64,000 bases of DNA from Saccharospirillaceae bacterium (lineage in GTDB: Bacteria > Pseudomonadota > Gammaproteobacteria > Pseudomonadales > Oceanobacteraceae). Under the pieces are notes generated by a model that saw nothing but the letters and a program-made list of their open reading frames with translations, was not told where the DNA came from and did not search any database. Position 1 is the first letter of the stretch. Each line of letters begins with the position of its first letter. A program made the position numbers and the translations under genes. The stretch lies in assembly GCA_021208685.1 (NCBI GenBank), contig JAJOJJ010000020.1, forward strand, positions 186,001 to 250,000. The letters run 5' to 3'. Positions 49,322-57,869 of the stretch are shown piece after piece.

Positions 49322-50557
49322 ATGGCATTTTCTGATCTGGGTATTACCGACCCGCTTCTTTCCACCCTTTCTGCTTTGGGTTATGCGCAGCCAACGGCGG
49401 TGCAGCAGGGGGCTATTCCGGCCGTGCTGGCCGGGCGCGATGTACTGGCCGGAGCGCAGACCGGCACCGGTAAAACCGCCGCCTTTCTGTTGCCGCCGAT
49501 TCAGCGTTTGCTGGCGCAGGAGGCAGCCGCCCCCAGACAGCCGCAGCTGCTGGTGATTGCCCCGACCCGTGAACTGGCGCAACAGGTGGCCGACAGCAGC
49601 GTGCGTTACAGCCGGGGAACGCGGCTGCGCACCGGCGTGGCCTATGGCGGCGTCAGTCTGAAGGTGCAGATTGATGCTCTGGCGCAGGGGCTGGAGATTC
49701 TGGTGGCAACACCGGGGCGGCTGCTGGATCTGCTGCGTCAGGAAGCGCTGACGCTGGATGCGGTAAAAACCCTGGTGCTGGACGAAGCCGATCGCATGCT
49801 GGATCTGGGGTTCAGTGATGAAATCTTCGCCATTCTGCGGGCGTTGCCGAAAGAGCGGCAGACGCTGTTTTTCTCCGCCACCTTTCCCAAAACGGTAAAA
49901 GATCTGGCGTACGGTATGCTCAACGACCCGCTGCTGGTGGAAGTCACGCCTCAGAACAGCACCGTCGATGCCATTAAACAGACCCTGTATCAGCTGGATA
50001 AAGGCAAAAAAGCCGCCGCACTGGCCTTTCTGATCGGCTCCGGTAACTGGCAGCAGGTGCTGGTGTTTGTGCGCACCAAACAAGGCGCGGATGCACTGGT
50101 AAAAGAACTGGCGCTGGATGGTATCAAAGCCGATTCCCTGCACGGTGATAAAAGTCAGGGTGCCCGTCAGCGGGCGCTGGATGATTTCCGTGAAGGCAAA
50201 ATCCGCGCATTAATTGCCACGGATGTCGCCGCGCGCGGCATCGACATTGTTGCTTTAAGCCATGTGGTGAACTTTGAACTGCCGTTTAATGCCGAAGACT
50301 ACGTGCACCGGATTGGCCGCACCGGGCGGGCAGGGAATGATGGTCATGCCATCAGTCTGGTGGCGCGGGATGAAGAAAACCTGCTGGCCGATATCGAAAC
50401 GCTGATCAAACGGCCGCTGCCGATGATCTGGCTGACGGGTTTTGAACCCAGCTTTAATGAAGGGCTGGAGCGTAGCGGTAATCCGCGTAAGCAACGGGCA
50501 AAAGCCAAGGCAAAGGCCAAAGCGCAGGCGACCTACGGTATACGCAAAAAGAAATAG
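49322..50557 (+). CDS. rhlE: DEAD-box ATP-dependent RNA helicase (RhlE-like)
   Basis: 411 residues. Q motif FSDLGITDPLLSTLSALGYA, motif I AGAQTGTGKTAAF, Ia PTRELAQQ, II VLDEADRMLD, III FFSATF, and VI HRIGRTGRAG. The short basic tail (RKQRAKAKAKAKAQATYGIR) fits the RhlE group. It unwinds structured RNA, for example in ribosome assembly or mRNA decay. The 10-codon longer GTG start would overlap the -10 element, so ATG 49322 is used. An unremarkable 7-bp hairpin (50576-50598) follows the gene. Confidence 0.9.
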   Translation: MAFSDLGITDPLLSTLSALGYAQPTAVQQGAIPAVLAGRDVLAGAQTGTGKTAAFLLPPIQRLLAQEAAAPRQPQLLVIAPTRELAQQVADSSVRYSRGTRLRTGVAYGGVSLKVQIDALAQGLEILVATPGRLLDLLRQEALTLDAVKTLVLDEADRMLDLGFSDEIFAILRALPKERQTLFFSATFPKTVKDLAYGMLNDPLLVEVTPQNSTVDAIKQTLYQLDKGKKAAALAFLIGSGNWQQVLVFVRTKQGADALVKELALDGIKADSLHGDKSQGARQRALDDFREGKIRALIATDVAARGIDIVALSHVVNFELPFNAEDYVHRIGRTGRAGNDGHAISLVARDEENLLADIETLIKRPLPMIWLTGFEPSFNEGLERSGNPRKQRAKAKAKAKAQATYGIRKKK

Positions 50558-50648
50558 TATGAACAAACACGGCCGGTCAGGCTTTGCATTGGCCTGACAG
50601 GCAGATAGAGTAACCGCTGAATCAGCTCCCTCACCAAGGATCGAGTGT

Positions 50649-50846
50649 ATGAAAATAATCCTGCTGGCAAAAAACACGCTGTTGGCGTTGCTGCTGTTAG
50701 CGCCGCTCAGTGCCTGTACGTTAAAAGTGGCAGCTCCGGAAAAGCCCATCACCATCAATCTGAATGTGAAAATTGAGCATGAAGTGCGGGTGAAAGTTGA
50801 GAAAGAGCTGGAAAACCTGTTTGAAGAAGAAGACGGACTGTTCTGA
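50649..50846 (+). CDS. ynbE: YnbE-like small lipoprotein
   Basis: 65 residues. Signal and lipobox ...LLLAPLSAC (Cys23), then the YnbE signature APEKPITINLNVKIEHEVRV and a charged tail. In Escherichia coli YnbE is an outer-membrane lipoprotein that bridges the AsmA-like lipid transporter YdbH, in the operon ydbH-ynbE-ydbL. Here ydbL follows by 28 bases but no ydbH lies upstream; the preceding gene is rhlE. Confidence 0.9.
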   Translation: MKIILLAKNTLLALLLLAPLSACTLKVAAPEKPITINLNVKIEHEVRVKVEKELENLFEEEDGLF

Positions 50847-50874
50847 GCTGAAACCGACAGAGAAGGAATTACCC

Positions 50875-51195
50875 ATGAAAAGAATCGCATTATTAACCGC
50901 CGCTTTACTGGTATCGCTCAGCAGCTGGGCACTGGATCTGGATGGTGCCAAACAAATGGGGCTGGTGGGTGAACAGACCAATGGCTATTTGGGATTGGTT
51001 GCCAGCGGTAACGCTGAAGCCGCGGCGTTGGTGGTGGAAATCAACCAGCAGCGTAAAGCCAAATATCAGGAAATTGCGGCTAAGCAGAACACCGCACTGG
51101 CCAATATTGAAAAAATCGCCGGTGACAAACTGACGAAAAAAGCGGCGGCGTCAGGCGAGTATTACCAGAATGCTTCCGGCAGCTGGGACAAATAA
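50875..51195 (+). CDS. ydbL: YdbL family periplasmic protein
   Basis: 106 residues. Signal peptide MKRIALLTAALLVSLSSWA, then LDLDGAKQMGLVGEQTNGYL and VVEINQQRKAKYQEIAAKQN, the DUF1318/YdbL family pattern, ending YYQNASGSWDK. It acts as a periplasmic partner or chaperone of YnbE in Escherichia coli. ATG 50875 chosen for the signal peptide. 14 bases before lemA. Confidence 0.9.
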   Translation: MKRIALLTAALLVSLSSWALDLDGAKQMGLVGEQTNGYLGLVASGNAEAAALVVEINQQRKAKYQEIAAKQNTALANIEKIAGDKLTKKAAASGEYYQNASGSWDK

Positions 51196-51209
51196 CACAA
51201 GGAATTCTT

Positions 51210-51806
51210 ATGTCTGTTTCAACCATTGTTATCCTCGTCGTTCTTGCCCTGCTGGTGGTGTATGCCATCAGCATTTACAACACACTGGTGACGCTGAAAA
51301 ACCGCTACGAAAATGGCTTTGCCCAAATCGAAGTGCAGCTTAAGCGGCGCTACGACCTGATTCCTAATCTGGTCGAAACCGCTAAAGCCTATCTGAAGCA
51401 CGAAAGCACAACCCTGGAAGCGGTTGTTGCTGCGCGTAATTCCGCCGCCGCAGGCTTGAAAGCCGCTGCCAGCAATCCGGGCTCTGCCGATGCGATGAAG
51501 CAACTGGCGGGTGCTGAAGGCGCTCTGGCCGGTGCACTGGGCCGCCTGAATGTGGTGATGGAAGCCTACCCGGATCTGAAAGCCAATCAGAATATGATGC
51601 AGGTATCTGAAGAGCTGACCAGTACCGAAAATAAAGTCGCGTTTGCCCGTCAGGCATTCAACGATGCGGTAACCGCGTACAACACCTACCGCCAGTCGTT
51701 CCCGCCGGTGGTGCTGGCGGCGAAGTTCGGTCATCCGGACAATGCTGCCTTGCTGGAATTTGAAGACAGCGCGCAGATCCAGAGCGCTCCGAAAGTCAGC
51801 TTCTGA
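51210..51806 (+). CDS. lemA: LemA family protein
   Basis: 198 residues. One N-terminal membrane helix (IVILVVLALLVVYAISIYNT) and the LemA signature LVTLKNRYENGFAQIEVQLK, RRYDLIPNLVETAKAYL, then a helical bundle with VAFARQAFNDAVTAYNTYRQ. A membrane-anchored scaffold; paired with an M48 protease immediately downstream, as commonly seen. The biochemical role is not established. Confidence 0.94.
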   Translation: MSVSTIVILVVLALLVVYAISIYNTLVTLKNRYENGFAQIEVQLKRRYDLIPNLVETAKAYLKHESTTLEAVVAARNSAAAGLKAAASNPGSADAMKQLAGAEGALAGALGRLNVVMEAYPDLKANQNMMQVSEELTSTENKVAFARQAFNDAVTAYNTYRQSFPPVVLAAKFGHPDNAALLEFEDSAQIQSAPKVSF

Positions 51807-51813
51807 CGTAAGC

Positions 51814-51841
51814 GTCAGGTATCAGCCTACTGATATCTGAC
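51814..51841 (+). other. Strong hairpin between lemA and the M48 gene
   Basis: 12-bp stem GTCAGGTATCAG / CTGATATCTGAC (one G-U pair) with loop CCTA, ending 22 bases before the M48 ATG. No T tract follows, so it is more likely an mRNA processing or stability element, or partial attenuator, than a terminator. Confidence 0.5.
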
Positions 51842-51863
51842 CGTTTCCTATCCGGACATCATC

Positions 51864-53848
51864 ATGGATTTTTTTTCCCATCAGGATCAGGCGCGTAAGC
51901 GTACCACTCAGCTGGTATTGCTGTTTGCTGCTGCGGTTACCTGTCTGGTTGTGCTGCTGAATCTACTGGTGGCGGCACTGTTGTGGTTTACCGATACCCA
52001 ACTGATCGGCACCTACCGTGATGTGACCGGTCTGGCCTTCGATCCCTCGACCGGCCTGCCGGTGCAGCCCGGCTTGTTTGACTATATGAATGCCGAGCAG
52101 TGGCTGGTTATTTCAGCGGCGGTGGTGGCCGTTATTGTGATTGCCAGTCTGGTGAAATGGCTGATGTTACGCGGCGGTGGCCGTCGCGTGGCGGAATCCC
52201 TTGGCGGGCGCTTATTGCTGCCCAACAGCAAAGACTTCTATGAACGCCGCCTGCTCAATGTGGTGGAAGAAATGGCCATCGCCTCCGGCATGCCGGTACC
52301 GCCGGTGTATGTGCTGGACGACGAAAGCATTAACGCCTTTGCCGCCGGATACCAGCCATCGGATGCCGTCATCGGTGTTACCCGTGGCTGCATGAAACAG
52401 CTCAGCCGCGATCAGTTACAGGGCGTGCTGGCGCACGAATTCAGCCATATTTTTAACGGCGACATGCGTCTTAATATCCGCTTAATGGCGGTGCTGTTCG
52501 GGATTTTATTCATCGGCATCATCGGCCGCTTTCTGCTGGAATCGTCCTCACGCAGCATGCGCTACCGCAGCAGCAACAGTAAAAACAACAGCGGTGCAGC
52601 CATGCTTGGCTTAGGTCTGGGGCTGGTGGTGATTGGTTATGGCGGGGTATTTTTCGGCAATTTAATTAAGGCTGCTGTATCGCGTCAGCGTGAATTTCTG
52701 GCCGATGCTTCGGCGGTGCAGTTTACCCGTAATCCGGACAGCATCGGCGGCGCGTTAAAGGTGATCGGCTACGGTGCCGGTTCTGAAATCAGCAGCCCGG
52801 AGCGGGAAGAAACCGCGCATCTGTTTTTTGGTCAGGCCCTGCCGTTCCGGGTGAGCTGGTTCGCCACTCACCCTCCGCTGGAAGAGCGTATCCGCCGGGT
52901 TGAACCACGCTGGGATGGCCGCTATCTGCCGCCGCAAAGCCGTGATGCCGCCGAGCAGGAAGTGCCGGAAATTGCCGCCCGGAGTGCAGGCGCCGGTCTC
53001 CGTCAGGAAGCCCTGGCCGGAGGTCTCGTCGCCGGAATGGCGGGTGTCAGCATGGCCCATAGTGACGATACCGCTTCGCAATTGGCTGCTGCCGAACCGG
53101 CAGTCGCTGCCGACAGTGCACAGATTCTGCTTCGCCTGCAGGATGCCGCGCGTGATACCTACAGCGCCCGGCGCTGGTGTTTGCGCTGTTAATGGCTGAA
53201 CCCTCGCGCTTCGTGCACGAGCAGCAGCTGGACATGATCCGCAGTCAGCAGGGCATGGATTTTTACCAGCAGACGCTGCGTATTCTGCCGCTGCTTAATG
53301 GCCTGAATCCGGCGGAGCGTCTGCCACTGGTCGAGCTGTCGATGCCCGCACTGAAACAACTGTCGGCCAGCCAGTATCAGGATTTCCGCCAGACGCTGGT
53401 GCAGCTGGCCAAAGCCGATGGCGAGATCGACATATTCGAATGGTGCCTGTACCGGTTGGTGTTGCAGTACCTCAATCCACAGTTTGAACCGGTACAGCCG
53501 GTTGCCGCCAAACACGCGAAAGCTGATGCTCTGAACACCGAACTGGCCGTGGTGCTGTCAACGCTGGCGCACTTCGGTCATGACACCAGTGAAGCGGCCA
53601 GTCAGGCCTTTAACGCCGCCGTCAGCGCCGCCGGTTTTAATGGTCTGGCGCTGCAACCGCGCAGCACCAGCTTTAAACCACTGAATCAGGCGCTGGCCAC
53701 TCTGACCGAAGCCTATCCGCATATCAAAGGCCGGCTGGTGAAAGCCATGCAGGTATGCATCAACAGCGACGGCCAGCAGCGTCCGGTCGAGCTGGATCTG
53801 GTGCGTACCATGGCGGCCATTCTGGAAGTGCCGGTTGTTCTGAATTAG
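51864..53848 (+). pseudogene. M48 family metalloprotease with C-terminal helical domain, one apparent frameshift
   Basis: Two frames, 51864-53192 and 53177-53848, together give about 661 residues. The first has membrane helices (LVLLFAAAVTCLVVLLNLLV; IRLMAVLFGILFIGIIGRFL), the zinc site HEFSH (His191, Glu192, His195) and the third-ligand region REFLADASAVQFTR of HtpX-like peptidases. It ends in ...SARRWCLRC, while the second frame continues ALVFALLMAEPSRFVHEQQ with a helical C-terminal part (LVQLAKADGEIDIFEWCLYR). One extra G at 53170-53171 joins them as SARALVFALLMAE. The protease domain is intact even if the shift is real. The split is my inference from family length. Confidence 0.82.
53170..53171 (+). 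other. Frameshift site in the M48 gene (G run, one base short)
   Basis: GCC CGG CGC TGG ... TAA is read as written; GCC CGG GCG CTG GTG TTT GCG CTG after adding one G restores the long frame. The two halves overlap by only 16 bases, as expected for a simple indel. Confidence 0.75.
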
Positions 53849-53889
53849 GGCCGGATTCGGCCCTCCTTTCTCGTTCCTATCTCAGATTT

Positions 53890-53954
53890 CTCGTTCCTGC
53901 GCTCCGCGTGGGAACTGTGCCAGCAAGGGCTACCACGCAGAGCGTGGGAGCCAG
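53890..53954. repeat. REP-like palindromic repeat, copy 1
   Basis: About 65 bases from CTCGTTCCTGCGCTCCGCGT to ...GTGGGAGCCAG. The arms GCTCCGCGTGG and CCACGCAGAGC pair with one mismatch. It resembles the CTCGTTCC...GTGGGAA family of dispersed palindromic repeats common in gammaproteobacterial genomes. Confidence 0.75.
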
Positions 53955-53986
53955 GCGAACCGGCGATAAAAAACACCGCTTTATTT

Positions 53987-54054
53987 CTCGTTCCTGCGCT
54001 CTGCGTGGGAATGCACAGTCCCAGCAAGGGCTACCCGCAGAGTCTGGGAGCCAG
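53987..54054. repeat. REP-like palindromic repeat, copy 2
   Basis: About 68 bases from CTCGTTCCTGCGCTCTGCGT to ...CTGGGAGCCAG, clearly the same element as copy 1 with scattered changes and 32 unrelated bases between. The gap 53849-54327 otherwise holds a TGA-TACACT extended -10-like element near 54164 and a stem CACCGGG / CCCGGTG at 54268-54291; no convincing gene. Confidence 0.75.
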
Positions 54055-54267
54055 ATGTCCAGACGAGCATGGACGCTGACGATATCGGTCAAAAGGATGC
54101 TCTTAATCCTGTCAGCCGCAACAGCGCGTTCCGGCTTCTCCGTTCTGGTGGGCGGCGTGCTTGTGATACACTCGCGTCCTCTTTACCGGAGTTCTCCGGT
54201 GGCTAAACCCTCCTGCCGCAGACTGAGAGGGTGTCGATAACACCATCCTGCAGATCAAAATCGGATT

Positions 54268-54299
54268 CACCGGGCGTTACCGCACCCGGTGTTTGTGTT
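54268..54299 (+). terminator. Hairpin upstream of the TetR gene
   Basis: CACCGGG / CCCGGTG 7-bp stem with a 10-base loop followed by TTTGTGTTTA. It could be a terminator for upstream transcription or an operator for the TetR gene whose ATG is 37 bases on. Confidence 0.4.
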
Positions 54300-54327
54300 T
54301 ATTGGCCACGGTGTTCAGGAGCTGATG

Positions 54328-54954
54328 ATGTTGCAACCGGGTTTAACCACCGCCCAGCGCCGTATCTACAACGCTGCGTTGCAGTTGTTTGCCGAAAAAG
54401 GCGCAACCCAGGTCACGGTGCGGGAGCTGGCGGATATTGCCGGTGTTGCCCGTGGTACGGTTTACAACCATGTGGATTCGATCCAGAACCTGTTTGAAGA
54501 GGTGGCGGTCACTCTCGCCACCGAAATGAACCAGCGCATTGTCAGCAGCTTTCGTCAGCAGAGTGATCCGGCGGCGAAACTGGCGGCGGGTATCCGTCTT
54601 TACGTGCGTCGTGCCCATGAAGAACCGGCCTGGGGGAATTTTATCAGCCGTTTCGGTTTCAGCAGTACGGCGTTGCGTCGTCTGGGCGCTGGTGCGCCGG
54701 TGCAGGTGCTGATGGATGGCATTCAGTGTGGCCAGTACCGCGTGCGGGCTGATCAGTTGTCGGCAGTGGTGACCATGATTGCCAGCTCAGTGCTGGGCGC
54801 GATTTATCTGGTGCGTGAAGGCCTGCGTACCTGGCGCGATGCGGGCAGCGACTGTGCCGAACTGGTACTGCGCGCGCTTGGCCTGAGTGAAGAGCAGGCG
54901 CGCGCGCTGGCAACCGCCGAGTTGCTGCCGCTGCCGGAGCCGCGTCTGGGTTGA
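54328..54954 (+). CDS. TetR/AcrR family transcriptional regulator
   Basis: 208 residues. DNA-binding helix-turn-helix LFAEKGATQVTVRELADIAG with recognition helix VARGTVYNHVDSIQNLFEEV in the first 60 residues; the remainder is an all-helical ligand domain. ATG 54328 is 6 bases after AGGAG; an ATG three bases earlier is also possible. It converges on the UbiA gene 17 bases away, so its target is not obvious from layout. Confidence 0.9.
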   Translation: MLQPGLTTAQRRIYNAALQLFAEKGATQVTVRELADIAGVARGTVYNHVDSIQNLFEEVAVTLATEMNQRIVSSFRQQSDPAAKLAAGIRLYVRRAHEEPAWGNFISRFGFSSTALRRLGAGAPVQVLMDGIQCGQYRVRADQLSAVVTMIASSVLGAIYLVREGLRTWRDAGSDCAELVLRALGLSEEQARALATAELLPLPEPRLG

Positions 54955-54971
54955 ATCAGCGCCGGTCTGGC

Positions 54972-55880
54972 TCAGCCGAATAGCAGTGTCAGGCCAAGAA
55001 TGGCCGGTGTCAGCAGCGTTGCCAGCACATTCGCGGCCATAAACTGCGGCTGTGTACCGATGTCCGCTGCCAGTGTGCGCGCCCCTTGCAGAGCTTTCGC
55101 GCTCAGTACCACCGGCACTAAAGCCAGCAGTGACCATAACGGGAACCAGTCGCCGACCACTCCGATAATAATGGTCAGAGCGGTTGCCGCCATCATCAGG
55201 GCATAGGCCTGTGTGCTGCGTTCAACGCCATAGGCAATCGGAAAGTGGTTGCGGCCGACCGCGCGGTCGGCGGCGATATCCGGATACTGATTCAGCAACA
55301 GCAGGTTATTGACCAGAAAAAAGGGCACCAGCGCGGCCAGCCAGAGCGTGGTGGTTGATCGGGCTTCCAGCGCAAAAGCACTGCCTGCCACCATCGCAAG
55401 GCCAAAGCCGGCGCCCGGTGCAATGAGGCACAGCCACGGACGGCGGTTGATCTGACGGGTGTAGGTGATGATCAGGATAAGGCCCGCCAGTCCGAGTGGC
55501 AGTAGCTGCCAGATGCCCTGACTGAGAAACCATAAACCAATCAGCGTCGTGATCAGCAGGGTCAGTATTCCCGACATCAGCACTGCGCCAGCGGCATGGG
55601 GTTGTGCCGGTAAGGCACCACTGCCGCCACTGAACGGCGTGCGTTCCGTGTTCAGGTCAAGGCCGCTGCGGAAATCCAGGTATTCGTTAATGGCGTTCAC
55701 GCTGATATGGGCACTCAGCGCCCCGCCGAGAATCAAGAGCAGGGATGGCCATGCCAGATTCCCTCCCTGCTGCAGTACGACCGCTGCCGCCAGCCAGACG
55801 CAGACCGGGGTAAGAATCAGGAACGGCCCGCGCGTGGACTGCATGACCGCGCGAAGGGTAGAAAACATGGGGTTGATCAT
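54972..55880 (-). CDS. UbiA/MenA family prenyltransferase
   Basis: 302 residues with about 8-9 membrane helices. First Asp-rich site in NAINEYLDFRSGLDLNTERT (Asn, Asp, Asp) and the second in LNQYPDIAADRAVGRNHFP. This order (NAxNxYxDxxxGxD) is closest to the MenA-like group, but organism-wide quinone use cannot be judged here; other aromatic acceptors are possible. ATG 55880 has GAGG about 9 bases upstream. Confidence 0.85.
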   Translation of the reverse strand: MINPMFSTLRAVMQSTRGPFLILTPVCVWLAAAVVLQQGGNLAWPSLLLILGGALSAHISVNAINEYLDFRSGLDLNTERTPFSGGSGALPAQPHAAGAVLMSGILTLLITTLIGLWFLSQGIWQLLPLGLAGLILIITYTRQINRRPWLCLIAPGAGFGLAMVAGSAFALEARSTTTLWLAALVPFFLVNNLLLLNQYPDIAADRAVGRNHFPIAYGVERSTQAYALMMAATALTIIIGVVGDWFPLWSLLALVPVVLSAKALQGARTLAADIGTQPQFMAANVLATLLTPAILGLTLLFG

Positions 55881-56042
55881 CTGTCGTTGCCTCAGAACCA
55901 ATCGATGCGCTGAGCATTCCACAAAAGGTTGACAGGGAAAAGTCTCCTTATTCGCTTTGGTTACCTTTAAATTACTTAATATTCCTTTGCGTTCTTTTTA
56001 GTCTGGTTACTATGCATCACTTTCTGTTTCCCGGAGCATGTC

Positions 56043-57809
56043 GTGGACTGGCAAGGCTGGTTTTCTCTTGCATTAACGGCAGCGGTGCTGCTGACGCTTA
56101 TTTTTACCCCGGTGCGGCCCCATCTGGCGATGATGGCGGCGTTAACGCTGCTCAGTGTCAGCGGTGTGCTAAGCAGCGCTGAGGCACTGGCGGGCTTCAG
56201 TAACAGCGGTCTGATTACCGTGGCGGCCATGTTTGTGGTGGCGGCGGGGATTCATGCTTCCGGCGGTATCGATATTCTGGTGAACCGGTTGCTGGGCCGG
56301 CCACTGACCCTGCGCGCGGCTTTGCTGCGTATCTTTGCGCCGGTGATGCTGCTCAGCGGTTTTCTCAATAACACGCCGGTCGTGGCAACCATGATTCCGG
56401 CGATTAACAGCTGGTCGCAGAAGATCGGCATCCGTGCCTCCAAGCTGATGATTCCGCTCAGCTACAGCGCCATTCTCGGCGGCATGCTGACCCTGATCGG
56501 CACCAGCACCAACCTGATTGTGAATGGGCAGTACCAATCGTTAACCGGTGGTGAAGGCTTCTCGCTGTTTTCCATTACCGCCATTGGTTTGCCGGTCGCT
56601 ATTATTGGCGGCCTGTTTATGTGGTTGTTTTTTCCGCGCCTGCTGCCGCAGCGCCGCAGTGGCGAAGGGTTTGAAAACCTGCGCGAATTTACCCTCGAAG
56701 TGTCGGTGGCCAGCGACGGGCCACTGGTCGGCAAAACCGTACTGGAAGCCGGGCTGCGCGATCTGGAGCGGGTCTATCTGGTGGAGATTGAACGCGGTGC
56801 CACGGTGCTGACCGCAGTATCGTCCGAAGAACGGTTGCAGGGCGGCGACCGTCTGGTGTTCGCCGGTGATACTCAGGCCATTTCAGAGTTGCTGCGCATC
56901 AACGGCATTGTGCCTTCAGCCATGGCCGGTGAGCTGGCGCTGAGCCAGGCGCGGCCAGAGCGTTGTCTGGTTGAGGCGGTGGTGTCACCCCATTGTGCCG
57001 CTATTGGTCAGGCCATCCGCGATGCCCGCTTCCGTGACCGTTACGGCGCGGTGGTGCTGGCGGTAGCACGTAACGGCGAGCGGATTCCGGGTAATTTACG
57101 CGCGATTAAACTGCAGGCCGGTGACACGCTGTTGCTGGAAGCGCGTCCGGCCTTTGTCAGCCGTCAGCGTTTTAATAAAGACTTTCTGTTAATTAACGAT
57201 CTGGGCAAAGAAACGCCGCGTCATAACCGTGCGTATTTATCCTGGGGCATTCTGACCGTGGTTGTTCTGGCGGCGGGTCTGGGCTGGATTTCGATGTTAA
57301 ATGCGGCATTAATCGGCGCCGGTTTAATGTTGGCGACCGGCTGCTTAACGCTGGAGCAGGCCGAGCGCAGCGTCGATTTAACCGTGGTGATTACCATTGC
57401 CGCATCGTTTGCCTTAGGAGCCGCGCTGCAGAAAACCGGCGTGGCCGCTTACCTGGCGGAGAATATTGTGCAGCTCAGTGATTACCGCCCGTGGCTGATG
57501 CTGATTCTTACCTATGTGGTGGTTTCCATTCTGACCGAGGTGATCACCAATAATGCCGCAGCGGTCTTAATGCTGCCCATCGTGCTGGAAATGACCGATA
57601 AAGCCGGTGTCGCCCATGAGCCATTTATTCTGGTGATTATGATGGCGGCTTCGGCCAGCTTCGCCACGCCGCTGGGCTATCAGACCAACCTGATGGTGTA
57701 CGGTCCGGGCGGCTATAAATTCCGCGATTTTCTGCGGGTGGGGATTCCGATGAATATTCTGGTGGGCGCAGCAACGCTGAGCATTCTGTTGCTGTTCTGG
57801 GATATTTAA
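56043..57809 (+). CDS. SLC13-type anion transporter with TrkA-C domains
   Basis: 588 residues. Two membrane halves (LAMMAALTLLSVSGVLSSAE; GLITVAAMFVVAAGIHASGG; LTLIGTSTNLIVNGQYQSLT with the SNT-like substrate motif; second half ITNNAAAVLMLPIVLEMTD) are separated by two cytosolic TrkA-C/RCK_C-type domains at about 210-380 (LEVSVASDGPLVGKTVLEAG; LQAGDTLLLEAR). This layout is that of sulfate/dicarboxylate/citrate-type SLC13 permeases of bacteria. GTG start with GGAG upstream. Followed by a strong terminator. Confidence 0.9.
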   Translation: MDWQGWFSLALTAAVLLTLIFTPVRPHLAMMAALTLLSVSGVLSSAEALAGFSNSGLITVAAMFVVAAGIHASGGIDILVNRLLGRPLTLRAALLRIFAPVMLLSGFLNNTPVVATMIPAINSWSQKIGIRASKLMIPLSYSAILGGMLTLIGTSTNLIVNGQYQSLTGGEGFSLFSITAIGLPVAIIGGLFMWLFFPRLLPQRRSGEGFENLREFTLEVSVASDGPLVGKTVLEAGLRDLERVYLVEIERGATVLTAVSSEERLQGGDRLVFAGDTQAISELLRINGIVPSAMAGELALSQARPERCLVEAVVSPHCAAIGQAIRDARFRDRYGAVVLAVARNGERIPGNLRAIKLQAGDTLLLEARPAFVSRQRFNKDFLLINDLGKETPRHNRAYLSWGILTVVVLAAGLGWISMLNAALIGAGLMLATGCLTLEQAERSVDLTVVITIAASFALGAALQKTGVAAYLAENIVQLSDYRPWLMLILTYVVVSILTEVITNNAAAVLMLPIVLEMTDKAGVAHEPFILVIMMAASASFATPLGYQTNLMVYGPGGYKFRDFLRVGIPMNILVGAATLSILLLFWDI

Positions 57810-57824
57810 AACGTAATTCAGCAT

Positions 57825-57855
57825 AAAAAAACGGGCAGACATTCTGCCCGTTTTT
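57825..57855. terminator. Bidirectional terminator between SLC13 transporter and phosphodiesterase
   Basis: 13-bp stem AAAAACGGGCAGA, loop CAT, TCTGCCCGTTTTT with T runs on both strands; ends both convergent genes. Confidence 0.93.
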
Positions 57856-57869
57856 ATTGCGGTTGACGG

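Noticed and set aside
48737-50143. A 468-codon minus-strand open frame across the transglycosylase and helicase genes
   Set aside because: It is antisense to two well-supported genes, with low-complexity Gln/His/Arg-rich sequence and no family motif; an effect of codon bias.
53890-54054. CRISPR-like pair of repeats
   Set aside because: Only two diverged palindromic copies of 65-68 bases with one 32-base interval; no array and no cas genes.
53755-54240. Open frame of 161 codons after the M48 gene
   Set aside because: It runs through the end of the M48 gene and both REP-like repeats, with no ribosome site or family resemblance.
54199-54240. Tiny GTG-started reading frame before the TetR gene, in frame with it
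   Set aside because: Only 13 codons before a stop; no sign of a leader peptide or of a longer TetR N-terminus in the family.
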